From UBA2279 sp034399355 (lineage in GTDB: Bacteria > Actinomycetota > Coriobacteriia > Anaerosomatales > Anaerosomataceae): a stretch of 64,000 nt of DNA. The notes beneath the pieces were generated by a model. It was not told the origin of the DNA, ran no database searches, and saw nothing but the letters and a program-made list of their open reading frames with translations. A program made the translations under genes and the position numbers. The DNA lies in the NCBI GenBank assembly GCA_034399355.1, contig JAXMMT010000043.1, positions 23,890 to 87,889 of the forward strand, given 5' to 3'. Shown piece by piece: positions 36,193 through 45,393 of the stretch. Each line of letters begins with the position of its first letter. Within the stretch, counting starts at the first letter, position 1.

Positions 36193-37122
36193 GTGGCGAT
36201 ATCGACTGACACGAAGCGCGGTCGAGCCCTCGGTCGCACGGCAAGTCGCCGTGCGACCGAGGTCGTCGTTCGCGCACTGGTGTTCGCATGCGGTTGGCTG
36301 GCCATCGTGATCCTGGCCGCCATCGCCGTATTCTTGCTCACGAACGGGCTGCGTTCGATCGATGAGGTCGGCCTCGGCACGATGCTGACGGGTACCTCGT
36401 GGTATCCCACGTCGAACAACGCGCAGTTCGGCTTCCTTCCCCTCATCCTTGGTTCGCTGTTCGTCACCGGCGTTGCCCTTGTGGTCTCAGTGCCAGTGGG
36501 CGTCGGCGCCGCAGTCTACCTGTCCGAGTTCGCGGGCCGCGGTTTCAAAGAGGTCGCGAAGTCCGTCGTCGAATTCATGGCAGCCGTCCCTTCGGTCGTC
36601 TACGGCCTCATTGGCGTCGCGGTACTCATCCCGTGGGTGCGCACCACCTTCCAGCTCGACAGCGGCATGACCGCGCTCACCGGCGGCATTGTTCTCGGTG
36701 TCATGTCGATCCCTACCGTGCTCTCCATCTCTGAAGATGCCCTGCATGCTGTGCCCGAGTCGCTTCGGCAGGCCTCGCTCGCGCTCGGCAACACGCGTTG
36801 GCAGACGACGTACAAAGTCGTCGTTCCTGCCGCGTCCTCGGGCATCTTCGCGGCGGTGATGCTGGGGTTGGGCCGCGCTATCGGTGAGACGATGGCGGTG
36901 CTTATGCTCACGGGCAACGCTGCCGTAATGCCCACAGGCGTGTTCGAGTCAGTCCGCACCATGACGGGCACGATCGCCGCCGAGATGGGCGAGGTCGTCC
37001 GCAAGGGCCTTCACTACTCGGCGCTCTTCTCGGTCGGGCTGGTGCTGTTCGCCATGACGTTTGCGATCAATCTGGCGGCAGACCTCGTGCTCGAGCGCCA
37101 GCGGAAGAGGTGGCGACGATGA
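36193..37122 (+). CDS. pstC: Phosphate ABC transporter permease PstC
   Basis: A 309-residue inner-membrane permease with six predicted helices. The cytoplasmic coupling (EAA) loop reads ALHAVPESLRQASLALGNTRWQTTYKVVVPAASSGI, and GLGRAIGETMAVLMLTGNA after it is the usual PstC segment. The N-terminal 20 residues are basic and extend slightly beyond the usual start. GTG start 4 nt after the pstS stop; its TGA overlaps the pstA ATG. Confidence 0.95.
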   Translation: MAISTDTKRGRALGRTASRRATEVVVRALVFACGWLAIVILAAIAVFLLTNGLRSIDEVGLGTMLTGTSWYPTSNNAQFGFLPLILGSLFVTGVALVVSVPVGVGAAVYLSEFAGRGFKEVAKSVVEFMAAVPSVVYGLIGVAVLIPWVRTTFQLDSGMTALTGGIVLGVMSIPTVLSISEDALHAVPESLRQASLALGNTRWQTTYKVVVPAASSGIFAAVMLGLGRAIGETMAVLMLTGNAAVMPTGVFESVRTMTGTIAAEMGEVVRKGLHYSALFSVGLVLFAMTFAINLAADLVLERQRKRWRR

Positions 37123-37976
37123 ACCGGGTGCAGCGTGCGCGGTTTGCCGAGAAGGTCGCGAAGACCGTTCTGGGTCTGATGGCGGTGATCGTGCTGGTCA
37201 CCGCTGCCGCCGTCTTCATTTACATCCTCTCCAAGGGCTACCGCGCGATCAGCTGGGAGTTCCTGACCACCCGGCCTCTCAAGCTGGGGCGCGAGGGTGG
37301 GATCGGGCCGGCGATAGGCGGCACCGTGTGGCTGGTCTCGCTCACCGCGTTGTTCACGCTGCCCATCGGCATCCTCGCAGGCGTGTATCTCTCGGAGTAC
37401 GCGCCCCGCAATCTGCTGACGCGATCGATTCGCTTAGCAATCACGAACATGGCGGGCGTTCCCTCTATCGTCTACGGACTGTTCGGGCTTGCTGCGTTCG
37501 TCATGTTGGCGAACTTCAAGGTGTCCGTGCTGTCGGGGGCGCTCACTCTCACTTGCATGACGCTTCCAGTCGTCATCACGGTCACCGAGGAAGCGCTTCG
37601 GCAGGTGCCACAGGATCTTCGCCACGCCTCGTTGGCGCTGGGGTCCACGAAGTGGCGCACTGTCCGCAAGGTCGTGCTGCCTGCCTCGATGCCGGGCATC
37701 GTGACGGGCTCTATCCTGGGTCTGGCGCGTGCTGCTGGCGAGACTGCGCCGATCCTGTTCACCGCTGCCGTGTTCATGTCACCACAGTTGCCGCGTTCAC
37801 CGCTCGATCGGGTGATGGCGCTGCCGTACCACATCTATGCCGAGGTGACCTCCGTGCCCAACTGGAGCGAGGACCTCATCTGGGGCACCGCGCTAGTGCT
37901 CGTCGCGGGAATCAGCATCGTGAGCGTGGCCGCAGGGGTCTGGCGCTCGATCCAGAGGAGGAAGATCCGTTGGTGA
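37119..37976 (+). CDS. pstA: Phosphate ABC transporter permease PstA
   Basis: A 285-residue permease with six predicted helices that pairs with PstC. The coupling loop EALRQVPQDLRHASLALGSTKWRTVRKVVLPASMPGI and the following GLARAAGETAPILFTAA are diagnostic of PstA. The ATG at 37119 overlaps the pstC stop (ATGA) and follows GAAGAGGTGG; a GTG three codons earlier overlaps that ribosome binding site. Confidence 0.95.
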   Translation: MNRVQRARFAEKVAKTVLGLMAVIVLVTAAAVFIYILSKGYRAISWEFLTTRPLKLGREGGIGPAIGGTVWLVSLTALFTLPIGILAGVYLSEYAPRNLLTRSIRLAITNMAGVPSIVYGLFGLAAFVMLANFKVSVLSGALTLTCMTLPVVITVTEEALRQVPQDLRHASLALGSTKWRTVRKVVLPASMPGIVTGSILGLARAAGETAPILFTAAVFMSPQLPRSPLDRVMALPYHIYAEVTSVPNWSEDLIWGTALVLVAGISIVSVAAGVWRSIQRRKIRW

Positions 37977-38836
37977 ACGCACTCAACGTGGGACTCGAGA
38001 CTGCTACTGTGCCATCCCTTGTGGTGACCGACCGGTCACACATTGCATTGGCCCGAACGGATGCCGGTGGCAGCTTCACGCTGGCCGATGTATCTGTCGC
38101 GTATGGTCGCGATCTCGTCATCGAGGGCGTCGGCATGTACATCGCGCCTCGTTCGGTCACCGCGCTCATCGGGCCGTCGGGTTGTGGCAAGTCGACGCTC
38201 CTGCGATGCCTTAATCGCATGAACGACGAGTTCGGGAACGTGAGAGTCGGCGGGCGCATCACGCTTGATGGTCAAGACATCATGAACAAGGAGATGGATC
38301 CCGTTGAGTTGCGTATGCGGGTGGGGCAGGTGTTCCAGCGCCCGAATCCCTTCCCGATGTCGATCTACGACAACGTTGCCTACGGTCCGCGCACTCAGGG
38401 TATCCGGAAGCGCAGAGAGCTCGACGATCTCGTCGAGGACTCCCTCCGTCGTTCGGCGCTCTACGAAGAAGTGAAGAAGAATCTCAAGAAGCACGCATTC
38501 GAGCTCTCCGGCGGTCAGCAGCAGCGCCTCTGCATCGCACGGGCGCTGGCGACGATGCCCGAGGTGCTGCTGATGGATGAGCCCGCCTCGGCGCTCGATC
38601 CCATCTCCACACAGCAGATCGAGGACACGATCGCCGAGCTGAAAGCCTCGGTGACTATCGTCATCGTCACACACAATATGCAGCAGGCTGCGCGCATCTC
38701 CGATCAGACCGCGTTCATGCTGCGCGAGTCCATGGAAGAGCCCGCTCACCTGATCGAGATGACCGAGACGAAGAAGATCTTCACCAGCCCCGGCGACAAG
38801 CGCACTGAGTCCTACATCACCGGGCGCTTCGGCTAG
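37973..38836 (+). CDS. pstB: Phosphate ABC transporter ATP-binding protein PstB
   Basis: The 287-residue ATPase drives phosphate import. Walker A GPSGCGKSTLL, the ABC signature LSGGQQQRLCIARAL, Walker B VLLMDEPASALDP and the H-loop IVIVTHNMQQAARISD are all intact. PstB proteins are usually near 250 residues; here about 30 extra residues precede the first strand (FTLADVSVAYG). The GTG overlaps the pstA stop. An internal start close to residue 30 cannot be excluded but no ribosome binding site supports it. No phoU follows, which is unusual for a pst operon. Confidence 0.95.
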   Translation: MNALNVGLETATVPSLVVTDRSHIALARTDAGGSFTLADVSVAYGRDLVIEGVGMYIAPRSVTALIGPSGCGKSTLLRCLNRMNDEFGNVRVGGRITLDGQDIMNKEMDPVELRMRVGQVFQRPNPFPMSIYDNVAYGPRTQGIRKRRELDDLVEDSLRRSALYEEVKKNLKKHAFELSGGQQQRLCIARALATMPEVLLMDEPASALDPISTQQIEDTIAELKASVTIVIVTHNMQQAARISDQTAFMLRESMEEPAHLIEMTETKKIFTSPGDKRTESYITGRFG

Positions 38837-39076
38837 GATCCTGGTCGTGAGGGCAAACGAAAGACCCGCCGTTGGCGAGCCTCTCGCACCCTCTCCGAGA
38901 AGAGGAGCGAGGTGCGTGGGGGGACTGCGCCTCGCTTCGATCGAGCGGCGTTTCCCGCTCCCGAGGGGGGAAATAGTCGCGGGTCGCCTGCTCGGCTTTT
39001 TGTAAGCAATGGGTGTGCCAGTATCACGCCTGCTGCGCCGTGTAGCCCCGTTGACAGGGACCGGGATGCCCGTCAG
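38837..39076. other. Hairpin-rich intergenic region after pstB
   Basis: 240 bp between convergent pstB and the MFS gene with no ORF that I can support. It holds several short inverted repeats: GCGAG/CTCGC and CCTCT/AGAGG near 38875-38910, and GAGCGG (38943-38948) / CCGCTC (38955-38960). A TTTTT run lies near 38997-39001 on the plus strand, so a pstB terminator is likely, though no single dominant hairpin abuts it. Confidence 0.45.
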
Positions 39077-40417
39077 CTAGCAGCGCGCGGCGCCAGCTTC
39101 GCACAGCATACGCGGCCTGAGCAGGAGTACCAGGCAGTAGCCGAGCAGCACGACGGCGCCTGCGAAGATGGCCCATGTGACGCCGATTGCATCCCCGAGT
39201 GCGCCGAACGCCAGCGAACCGAAGGGCATCATCCCCATGAATGAGAGCACGAACAGCGCCATTACGCGGCCGCGCAGCTCGTTGGGGACGGCGGTCTGGA
39301 GGTTCGTGTTGATACTCGACACGCATGCGAGAAAGACGGCGCCCAACATGACGAGCAGCGCGGCAACTATGACGTAGCTGCGCACGAATGACAGCACGAG
39401 AAGCCCTACAGCCATCGCCGTGAGTGCATAGCGGATGATGCGTTCGCGCCTGACACTCCTTGGCAACGATGCGACGACCAGCGCGCCGATAAGCGCTCCG
39501 GCGCCGTTGAAGCCCATAAGGGATGCATAGCCGGTGCTGCCGAGGCCGAGTGTTCCCGCCGCAAAGGCGGGGAGCAACGTCATGAACGGCATTCCGAAGA
39601 TGGTGAGCATGACTGCGGTCACCAGGTGCATGGCGACGTGCGGATGCTTCCTAGCGTAGACGATTCCTGCCCCGAGACCGTCGTCACCGTGGCTCCCGGC
39701 GGGACGTCTCTCCTGTTTTGGCCTGATGACGGCGAGTGCCCAGATGACGAACAGGAAACTCACTGCGTTGACCAGGAAGACTGCGGTGATGCCGAGCTGC
39801 TCGTTGGCGCGAAACGCGGCTATGATGGCGGCGGTCACCATCGGTCCCACGAGACGTGCTGCGTTGAACTGCGCCGAACTCAGTGCGATCGCGTTCAGAA
39901 GTGAGCTACGCGGCACGAGATCCGGCACCATGGCCTGCCATGCGGGGAACATGAACGCCGAGACGACACCGCCAGCCAACGAGAGTCCGTAGATCCAAGG
40001 CATCGTTATGTGGCCGGTCTGGTTGAGCATGCCGAATGCGATCGCCTGCCCCATCAGGACGACCTGCGACACCATAAGTAGCTTACGGCGATCGAGCCTA
40101 TCGGCGAGCGATCCAGCGAACAGCGTCAGCAGGAACACGGGTACGCCCGCGAGGAAGTTCACGAGGCCCAGCGATGAGGACGAGCCCGTCAGCTGGTAGA
40201 CGACCCACCCGAGCGCGACCGTCTGTGTCCAGGTGCCGATATTGGAGAGCAGCGCGCCGAAGAAGAAGTAGGTGTAGTCGCGGTAACCGAAGGACTCGAA
40301 GGTCTTAAGCCCGCGCAGTATCCGTCGGGGTGGACTGAAAACATCTGCCTCGCATGTGGGCGTGTCTTGCGGCAGAGGGGCCGGATTGGCACCCGTGTCT
40401 CGTTCCGCGTCTGTCAC
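39077..40417 (-). CDS. MFS transporter (enterobactin-exporter-like, MFS_3)
   Basis: A 446-residue major facilitator with 12 predicted helices. The soluble N-terminus is followed by SFGYRDYTYFFFGALLSNIGTWTQTVALGWVVYQLTGSSSSLGLVNF, typical of the MFS_3 group (EntS-like), and the loop 2-3 motif SLADRLDRRKLL. Members export siderophores, drugs or other small hydrophobic molecules; the substrate here is unknown. GTG at 40417, 17 nt after gdhA, was chosen; the longer upstream frame overlaps gdhA. Probably expressed by readthrough from gdhA. Confidence 0.88.
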   Translation of the reverse strand: MTDAERDTGANPAPLPQDTPTCEADVFSPPRRILRGLKTFESFGYRDYTYFFFGALLSNIGTWTQTVALGWVVYQLTGSSSSLGLVNFLAGVPVFLLTLFAGSLADRLDRRKLLMVSQVVLMGQAIAFGMLNQTGHITMPWIYGLSLAGGVVSAFMFPAWQAMVPDLVPRSSLLNAIALSSAQFNAARLVGPMVTAAIIAAFRANEQLGITAVFLVNAVSFLFVIWALAVIRPKQERRPAGSHGDDGLGAGIVYARKHPHVAMHLVTAVMLTIFGMPFMTLLPAFAAGTLGLGSTGYASLMGFNGAGALIGALVVASLPRSVRRERIIRYALTAMAVGLLVLSFVRSYVIVAALLVMLGAVFLACVSSINTNLQTAVPNELRGRVMALFVLSFMGMMPFGSLAFGALGDAIGVTWAIFAGAVVLLGYCLVLLLRPRMLCEAGAARC

Positions 40418-40434
40418 AGTCGCTGCTTCGGTTG

Positions 40435-41796
40435 CTATACCAGGCCCTGGTCCATCATAGCGCTGGCGACCTTCAAAAAGCCGGCGATATTCGCGCCGTT
40501 GACGTAGTTGCCCGGCGTGCCGTACTCCTCGGCCGCGTCCAGGCATGCCGTATGGATGCTCTTCATGATGCCCCGAAGGCGTCCGTCGACCTCCTCACGG
40601 GGCCACGCGAGACGCATGCTGTTCTGGGCCATTTCGAGACCGGAGGTGGCGACTCCGCCAGCGTTGGAGGCTTTACCGGGTGCATACATGATGCCCTTGT
40701 CGATGAACTGACGGACCGCCGCAGGGCTGGACGGCATGTTGGCGCCCTCGGCCACCAATGTCACGCCGTTGGCGAGCAGGTTGGCAGCGTCCTTGGCGTT
40801 TACCTCGTTCTGCGTCGCGCACGGGAAGGCGCAGTCGGCTTCCACGGCCCACAACGGGTTATGGTCGAGCGCCGGGTCGACCGGCGTGCAGACCGCGCCT
40901 GGGAACCGCTCAGCATAGTCCGCGATACGGCCGCGGTGCACGTTCTTCAACTCGCAGATGTACGCGAGCTTCTCGCGGTCGATGCCTGCCGGGTCGTGGA
41001 TGAGGCCGTTGGAGTCCGACGCCGTTATGACCGTGCCGCCAAGGTCGAGAATCTTCTCGATGGCGTACTGTGCCACGTTGCCGCTGCCGGAAACGAGGCA
41101 CCTCTTGCCCTCGAGCGTCTGGTTCTTTGTAGCGAGCATCTCGGCGGCAAAGTAGATGAGGCCGTAGCCGGTGGCCTCGGGCCTGATCAGTGAACCGCCC
41201 CAGGCGAGGCCCTTGCCGGTGAGAACCCCGGTGAACTCGTTGCGGATGCGCTTGTACTGGCCGAAGAGGAAGCCGATCTCGCGACCGCCCACGCCGATAT
41301 CGCCGGCCGGCACGTCGGTGTCGGGGCCAATGTGGCGGGAGAGCTCGGTCATGAAGCTCTGGCAGAAACGCATGACTTCGGCGTCGCTCTTGCCCTTGGG
41401 ATCGAAGTCGGAGCCGCCCTTGCCGCCGCCCATAGGCAGCGTGGTGAGCGCGTTTTTGAAGACCTGCTCGAAGGCGAGGAACTTCAGAATGCCGAGATTG
41501 ACCGAGGGGTGGAACCGCAGACCGCCCTTGTAGGGGCCGAGCGCACTCGACATCTCGATACGGAAACCACGGTTGATATGAATCTCGCCGGCGTCGTCGG
41601 ACCACGGTACACGGAACATGATGACCCGCTCAGGCTCAACCATGCGCTCCAAGATCTTGGCCTTGCGGTACTGCGGATTGCGGTCAAGGACGATCGAGCA
41701 CGACTCGATGACCTCTTCGACCGCCTGGTGGAACTCTGTCTCACTGGGACTCTTTGCCTTGACGGCGTCTAAAAACTCCGTAGCAAGCTCTGACAT
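40435..41796 (-). CDS. gdhA: Glutamate dehydrogenase (NADP-type)
   Basis: GdhA aminates 2-oxoglutarate to glutamate. The 453-residue protein fits the hexameric bacterial NADP class: PYKGGLRFHPSVNLGILKFLAFEQVFKNALT, catalytic-lysine region PMGGGKGGSDFDPKGKS, DVPAGDIGVGGREIGFLFGQYK, and the dinucleotide fold CLVSGSGNVAQYAIEKI. The ATG at 41796 begins MSELATEFLDAVKAK and follows GGAAGGGGATGG; an upstream in-frame start is not favoured. The gene lies divergently from glnA across 150 bp, joining the two ammonia-assimilation enzymes under a shared regulatory region. Confidence 0.95.
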   Translation of the reverse strand: MSELATEFLDAVKAKSPSETEFHQAVEEVIESCSIVLDRNPQYRKAKILERMVEPERVIMFRVPWSDDAGEIHINRGFRIEMSSALGPYKGGLRFHPSVNLGILKFLAFEQVFKNALTTLPMGGGKGGSDFDPKGKSDAEVMRFCQSFMTELSRHIGPDTDVPAGDIGVGGREIGFLFGQYKRIRNEFTGVLTGKGLAWGGSLIRPEATGYGLIYFAAEMLATKNQTLEGKRCLVSGSGNVAQYAIEKILDLGGTVITASDSNGLIHDPAGIDREKLAYICELKNVHRGRIADYAERFPGAVCTPVDPALDHNPLWAVEADCAFPCATQNEVNAKDAANLLANGVTLVAEGANMPSSPAAVRQFIDKGIMYAPGKASNAGGVATSGLEMAQNSMRLAWPREEVDGRLRGIMKSIHTACLDAAEEYGTPGNYVNGANIAGFLKVASAMMDQGLV

Positions 41797-41946
41797 ACTA
41801 GGTCCATCCCCTTCCACAAGTTCCGAGCACGTTCCTGGTGAATCCAACGTCTCACCTCGCACCCGCGTTACGATTCAGCTATCGTAGCGTAGTGCATCAA
41901 TATTACTAGAGGCGATTCCGTATCGTTGCCACATAGAGGAGGTGCG
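41797..41946. promoter_or_regulatory. Divergent gdhA/glnA control region
   Basis: The 150-bp region must hold both promoters. It is AT-richer around 41870-41910. A palindromic GCTA-TCG-TAGC lies near 41878-41888, and TATTACTAGA just downstream could contain the glnA -10 element. GAGGAGGTG is the glnA ribosome binding site. I could not match a known nitrogen-regulator box. Confidence 0.4.
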
Positions 41947-43275
41947 ATGTCCGAACAACTCAGGCATGACACGATCAAGACCATAAAGAGTCAGAAGATC
42001 GAGTTCATTCATCTGTGGTTCACCGATGTGCTCGGCTTCCTTAAGTCTTTCATGATCGATGTCGAGGAACTTGAGCTCGCTATGAGTGAGGGTATGGGCT
42101 TCGACGGCAGCTCCATCCAGGGGTTTGCGCGCATCCAGGAGTCCGACATGGTCGCTTTGCCGGATCCGACGACCCTACAGATCCTGCCCTGGCGCCAGAA
42201 GGGTGCCCTCGTCGCGACGATGTTTTGCGACATCAAGCGTCCCGATGGGAGCCTCTACGAGGCGGATCCGCGTTACGTGCTTCGCCGCACCATCGAGCGG
42301 GCCAAGTCGCTCGGCTTCGACTTTTATGTCGGTCCCGAGCTCGAGTACTATTACCTCAAGAGCGATCACGACCCCGAAGTGCTCGACCACGCGACCTACT
42401 TCGACCAGACGACGCGAGATCTCGCTATCGATCTGCGCAAGGATACCGTTCGCGCGCTCAAGCGTTCCGGCATCCAGGTCGAGTACAGCCACCACGAGGT
42501 CGGCCCGAGCCAGCACGAGATCGACCTGCGTTACTGTGAGGCCCTCAAGATGGCCGACAACGTCATGACGTATCGCGCGGTCGTCAAGGAGATCGCGCAG
42601 GAGAACGGCGTGTATGCCACGTTCATGCCCAAGCCGCTTTACGGCGAGGCTGGCAGCGGCATGCATGTGCATCAGTCGTTGTTCAAAGACGGCAGGAACG
42701 CGTTCTACGATGCGAACGACGAGCACCATCTCTCGGCGACCGCAAAGTCCTACATCGCGGGTTTGCTCTACCACGCGCGGGGAATCTGCGCCGTGACCAA
42801 CCAGTGGGTGAACAGCTACAAGCGCCTGGTCTCCGGGTATGAAGCGCCGGTCTACATCTGCTGGGCTCATCGCAACCGATCCGCACTCGTCCGCGTGCCA
42901 ATGTACAAGCCCGGCAAGGAGAATGCGACTCGCGTTGAGCTGCGTTCGCCCGATCCCGCCTGCAATCCGTATCTTGCATTCTCGGTCATGCTTGCCGCCG
43001 GTCTCGACGGCATCGAACGTGGTCTGCAGCTGCCGCCTGATGTCGTTGACGACGTCTACGAGATGTCTGTCGAGGAGCGTGCCGAGCGCGGTATCGGCCA
43101 ACTTCCCGAGGACCTGGCCGAGGCGATATCGGCAATGGAGTCGAGCGAACTCATTCGTGAGGCGCTCGGCGAGCAGGTCTTCCAGTGGTTCTTGCGCAAC
43201 AAGCGCGCCGAGTGGAACAACTACCGCACGCGTGTCACGCCGTTCGAGCTTGAGCAGTATCTCCCGCTGCTCTAG
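41947..43275 (+). CDS. glnA: Glutamine synthetase type I (alpha subtype)
   Basis: GlnA makes glutamine from glutamate, ammonia and ATP. The 442-residue protein shows IEFIHLWFTDVLGFLKSFMI, GMGFDGSSIQGFARIQESDM (beta-grasp region), GPELEYYYLK, EAGSGMHVHQSLF, and RVPMYKPGKENATRVELRSPDPACNPYLAF near the C-terminus. The length and absence of the 25-residue insertion and of a clear adenylylation-site Tyr motif place it in the I-alpha subtype, which is normally feedback-inhibited rather than adenylylated. ATG follows GAGGAGGTGCG. Divergent from gdhA. Confidence 0.95.
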   Translation: MSEQLRHDTIKTIKSQKIEFIHLWFTDVLGFLKSFMIDVEELELAMSEGMGFDGSSIQGFARIQESDMVALPDPTTLQILPWRQKGALVATMFCDIKRPDGSLYEADPRYVLRRTIERAKSLGFDFYVGPELEYYYLKSDHDPEVLDHATYFDQTTRDLAIDLRKDTVRALKRSGIQVEYSHHEVGPSQHEIDLRYCEALKMADNVMTYRAVVKEIAQENGVYATFMPKPLYGEAGSGMHVHQSLFKDGRNAFYDANDEHHLSATAKSYIAGLLYHARGICAVTNQWVNSYKRLVSGYEAPVYICWAHRNRSALVRVPMYKPGKENATRVELRSPDPACNPYLAFSVMLAAGLDGIERGLQLPPDVVDDVYEMSVEERAERGIGQLPEDLAEAISAMESSELIREALGEQVFQWFLRNKRAEWNNYRTRVTPFELEQYLPLL

Positions 43276-43378
43276 GCTGTGCGACACCGGAGTCGCTCGA
43301 AGGGACGAGGATGCGCGAGCTGGCATTAGTGGCGACGGGTGGACCGGCGGTTGGTCGCGCGCTCTAACTGGCGAGATC

Positions 43379-43636
43379 TCAGTCGAACGTTCCTAGCGAG
43401 CGGCTCCAGCCATGGGCGGTAATAGCCGAGTTGAGCTGGTCGCAGAGGCGAGCGCGCGTGTAGCGCCCGGGAGGGATGCGGTTGATGAGCTCGAGAACAT
43501 CATCGGGAAGGTCCATCGCCTCGGCGCGGATGATGACGTCGAGACGTGACACGTAGTGTGTGCGCAGGAATAGTGTGGCGAGCATGCGCTCGATGAGGTC
43601 GCGGGTCTCTTCCACGGAGACTAGCGGCCAAGCCAT
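43379..43636 (-). CDS. Hypothetical protein downstream of thrC
   Basis: An 85-residue protein of no family I recognise. It is rich in hydrophobic and charged residues with no membrane segment; FLRTHYVSRLDVIIRAEAMDLPDDVLELINRIPPG reads as a helical pair. The ATG at 43636 overlaps the end of thrC by 16 nt; a GTG at 43615 is an alternative. Neither has a clear ribosome binding site, so translational coupling to thrC is likely if the gene is real. Convergent with glnA, 103 nt apart, without a terminator. Confidence 0.55.
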   Translation of the reverse strand: MAWPLVSVEETRDLIERMLATLFLRTHYVSRLDVIIRAEAMDLPDDVLELINRIPPGRYTRARLCDQLNSAITAHGWSRSLGTFD

Positions 43637-45159
43637 TCTCGGACAGCGTTCTTCACGCCGTCATGGCCGGCGTCGACGACGCCTGTGAAGCGCTCCGTAG
43701 CGGCGTCGAGCTCCGCGAACGCGCGGGGCACGCAGGCGTTCTCGGCCAGCTCCTGCACCTTCCCGAGCAGCTGCACGCCCGTGAGGCCAGCGGTTTCGAC
43801 CGGCAGCGGATCGCCGTACAGCAGCCCGGTGAGCGCTTTGTACACGTCAGCGCCGAACTTTGCCCAGTGCGCGGTGGAGACCACGAGCACCGGGTTGACG
43901 TCGCGTAGGCGTTCGGCAACTTCCCACGCTACCGCAGTGTGCGGGTCCATCAGGTAGCCAGTCTCGTCGTACACGCGCGAGATGACGCCGAGCGACTCGT
44001 CGTTGTTGACCCAGTCGCCGATGAACAGCGCGCGCAGCGCACCGAATGTCTCTCGATCCACCCGGAAGCGGCCTTCGGCGAAAAGTGACGCCATCCACTC
44101 GCGCACGCGTTCCGCACCCGCCAGTTCGAACAGCAGCCGTTCGAGGTTCGAGCTGATGAGGATGTCCATGCTCGGGCTGGGTGTGGTGACGAACTCACGC
44201 GCCGAGATATCGTAGGTGCCGGTGGCGATGAAGTCGGTGAGCACGTTGTTCTCGTTGCTCGCGCACAGCAGCTTGCCGATCGGCACGCCCGCCTTCTTGG
44301 CGTAGTACGCGCCTAAGATGTTGCCGAAATTGCCGGTGGGGACGCATACGTCCATCTCGGCTCCGGCCACCACACCACCACTCGCGACCATGTCGGCATA
44401 CGCGCTGACATAGTAGGCGATCTGCGGCAGCAGCCGCCCCCAGTTGATGGAGTTGGCCGAGGAGAGCTTGAGTGCGTGCGCCTCGTGGAGCTCCGCATTG
44501 AAGGCGTCGTCATTGAAGGCGGCCTTGACGGCGTTTTGGCAGTCGTCGAAGTTGCCGCGCACGCCAAAGACGCTCACGTTCTCGCCGCGCTGCGTCACCA
44601 TCTGCTTGCGCTGTATGTCAGAGACGCCTTCAGCCGGGTAGAAGACAGCGATGCGCGTGTGGTCGCGGTCGGCAAAGCCCTCAAGGGCCGCCTTGCCGGT
44701 GTCGCCCGAGGTCGCCACCAGCACGAGGTAGTCGTCGGTGAGCTCCCCGCATTTCTGCTTGAGCGCGATCGCCTCGGAGAAGAAGACCGGCATGCACTGC
44801 AACGCCATGTCCTTGAACGCCGAGGTGGGGCCGTGCCAGAGCTCGAGCACATGCATCCCCGCCACGACTTCCTCGAGGGGCGCGATACGCGCATCATCGA
44901 AGTTGTCGCCGTACGCGATACGCATGAGTTCGGCAACGCGCCCGCCTGGCAGATCGACCCCAAAGCGCTCAAAGATCGTCGCGGCACGCTGCCAGTACGG
45001 TAGGTCCGCCAGGGCGAGGATCTCCTCGAGTTCGAAGGACGGCAGCTGCTCGGGCACATAAAGGCCACCCCCGTGCGAGATGCCTTTGACGACGGCATCG
45101 GTGAACGTGGGGCGGGTCGTGTCGAGTCCGCGGGTATCGCGGTAGCGTGTGGTTTCCAT
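43621..45159 (-). CDS. thrC: Threonine synthase
   Basis: ThrC converts O-phospho-L-homoserine to threonine. The 512-residue protein is the long, type II form: it opens YRDTRGLDTTRPTFTDAVVKGISHGGGLYVPE, and the PLP-lysine motif is WHGPTSAFKDMALQCMP. ATSGDTGKAALEGFADRD is the phosphate/PLP loop and VCVPTGNFGNILGAYYAKKAGVPIGKLL is a further family signature. The ATG at 45159 was chosen: homologues begin near it and a TACCAT -10 hexamer ends 6 nt upstream, with no Shine-Dalgarno, suggesting a leaderless message. No thrA or classical thrB is nearby; see the ApgM-like gene at 46872. Confidence 0.94.
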   Translation of the reverse strand: METTRYRDTRGLDTTRPTFTDAVVKGISHGGGLYVPEQLPSFELEEILALADLPYWQRAATIFERFGVDLPGGRVAELMRIAYGDNFDDARIAPLEEVVAGMHVLELWHGPTSAFKDMALQCMPVFFSEAIALKQKCGELTDDYLVLVATSGDTGKAALEGFADRDHTRIAVFYPAEGVSDIQRKQMVTQRGENVSVFGVRGNFDDCQNAVKAAFNDDAFNAELHEAHALKLSSANSINWGRLLPQIAYYVSAYADMVASGGVVAGAEMDVCVPTGNFGNILGAYYAKKAGVPIGKLLCASNENNVLTDFIATGTYDISAREFVTTPSPSMDILISSNLERLLFELAGAERVREWMASLFAEGRFRVDRETFGALRALFIGDWVNNDESLGVISRVYDETGYLMDPHTAVAWEVAERLRDVNPVLVVSTAHWAKFGADVYKALTGLLYGDPLPVETAGLTGVQLLGKVQELAENACVPRAFAELDAATERFTGVVDAGHDGVKNAVREWLGR

Positions 45160-45165
45160 GCGTGC

Positions 45166-45171
45166 ATGGTA
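45166..45171 (-). promoter_or_regulatory. -10 hexamer of a probable leaderless thrC transcript
   Basis: On the minus strand TACCAT is followed by six bases and then the thrC ATG. There is no ribosome binding site in between. The -35 region is not obvious. Confidence 0.45.
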
Positions 45172-45393
45172 GCAGAGCAGCGGGTATGTGGGAGAATCGA
45201 CGCGTTCGTCGAGCGGCGCAACGGGATAGGACACGGGTATAGTCCTGCCAACGGTGGCATGGAAGGAGGCCTTCCTCATGGGCGGGCGCATGCGCGTCAG
45301 GTGAGCTGAAGCAGGCTCGAAGCCCAACTTGCGGTATCCTGATGCATCGCGGATTCGCCAGCAACGCAACGCGACCTCACAAAGGAGCTAAAC

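Noticed and set aside
37061..37972. Long in-frame extension upstream of pstB running through pstA
   Set aside because: It overlaps pstA completely in another frame and has shadow composition; the GTG at 37973 gives a normal PstB.
40418..40546. N-terminal extension of the MFS transporter
   Set aside because: It overlaps the end of gdhA and is Arg/Gly-rich; the GTG at 40417 directly follows gdhA.
41870..41910. GlnR-type operator at gdhA/glnA
   Set aside because: Only a short palindrome is present; it does not match the known GlnR or TnrA half-site pattern well enough.
45160..45393. Possible small ORF between thrC and nhaA
   Set aside because: The short ATG frames have no ribosome binding site and no recognisable content; the region probably holds the two promoters only.
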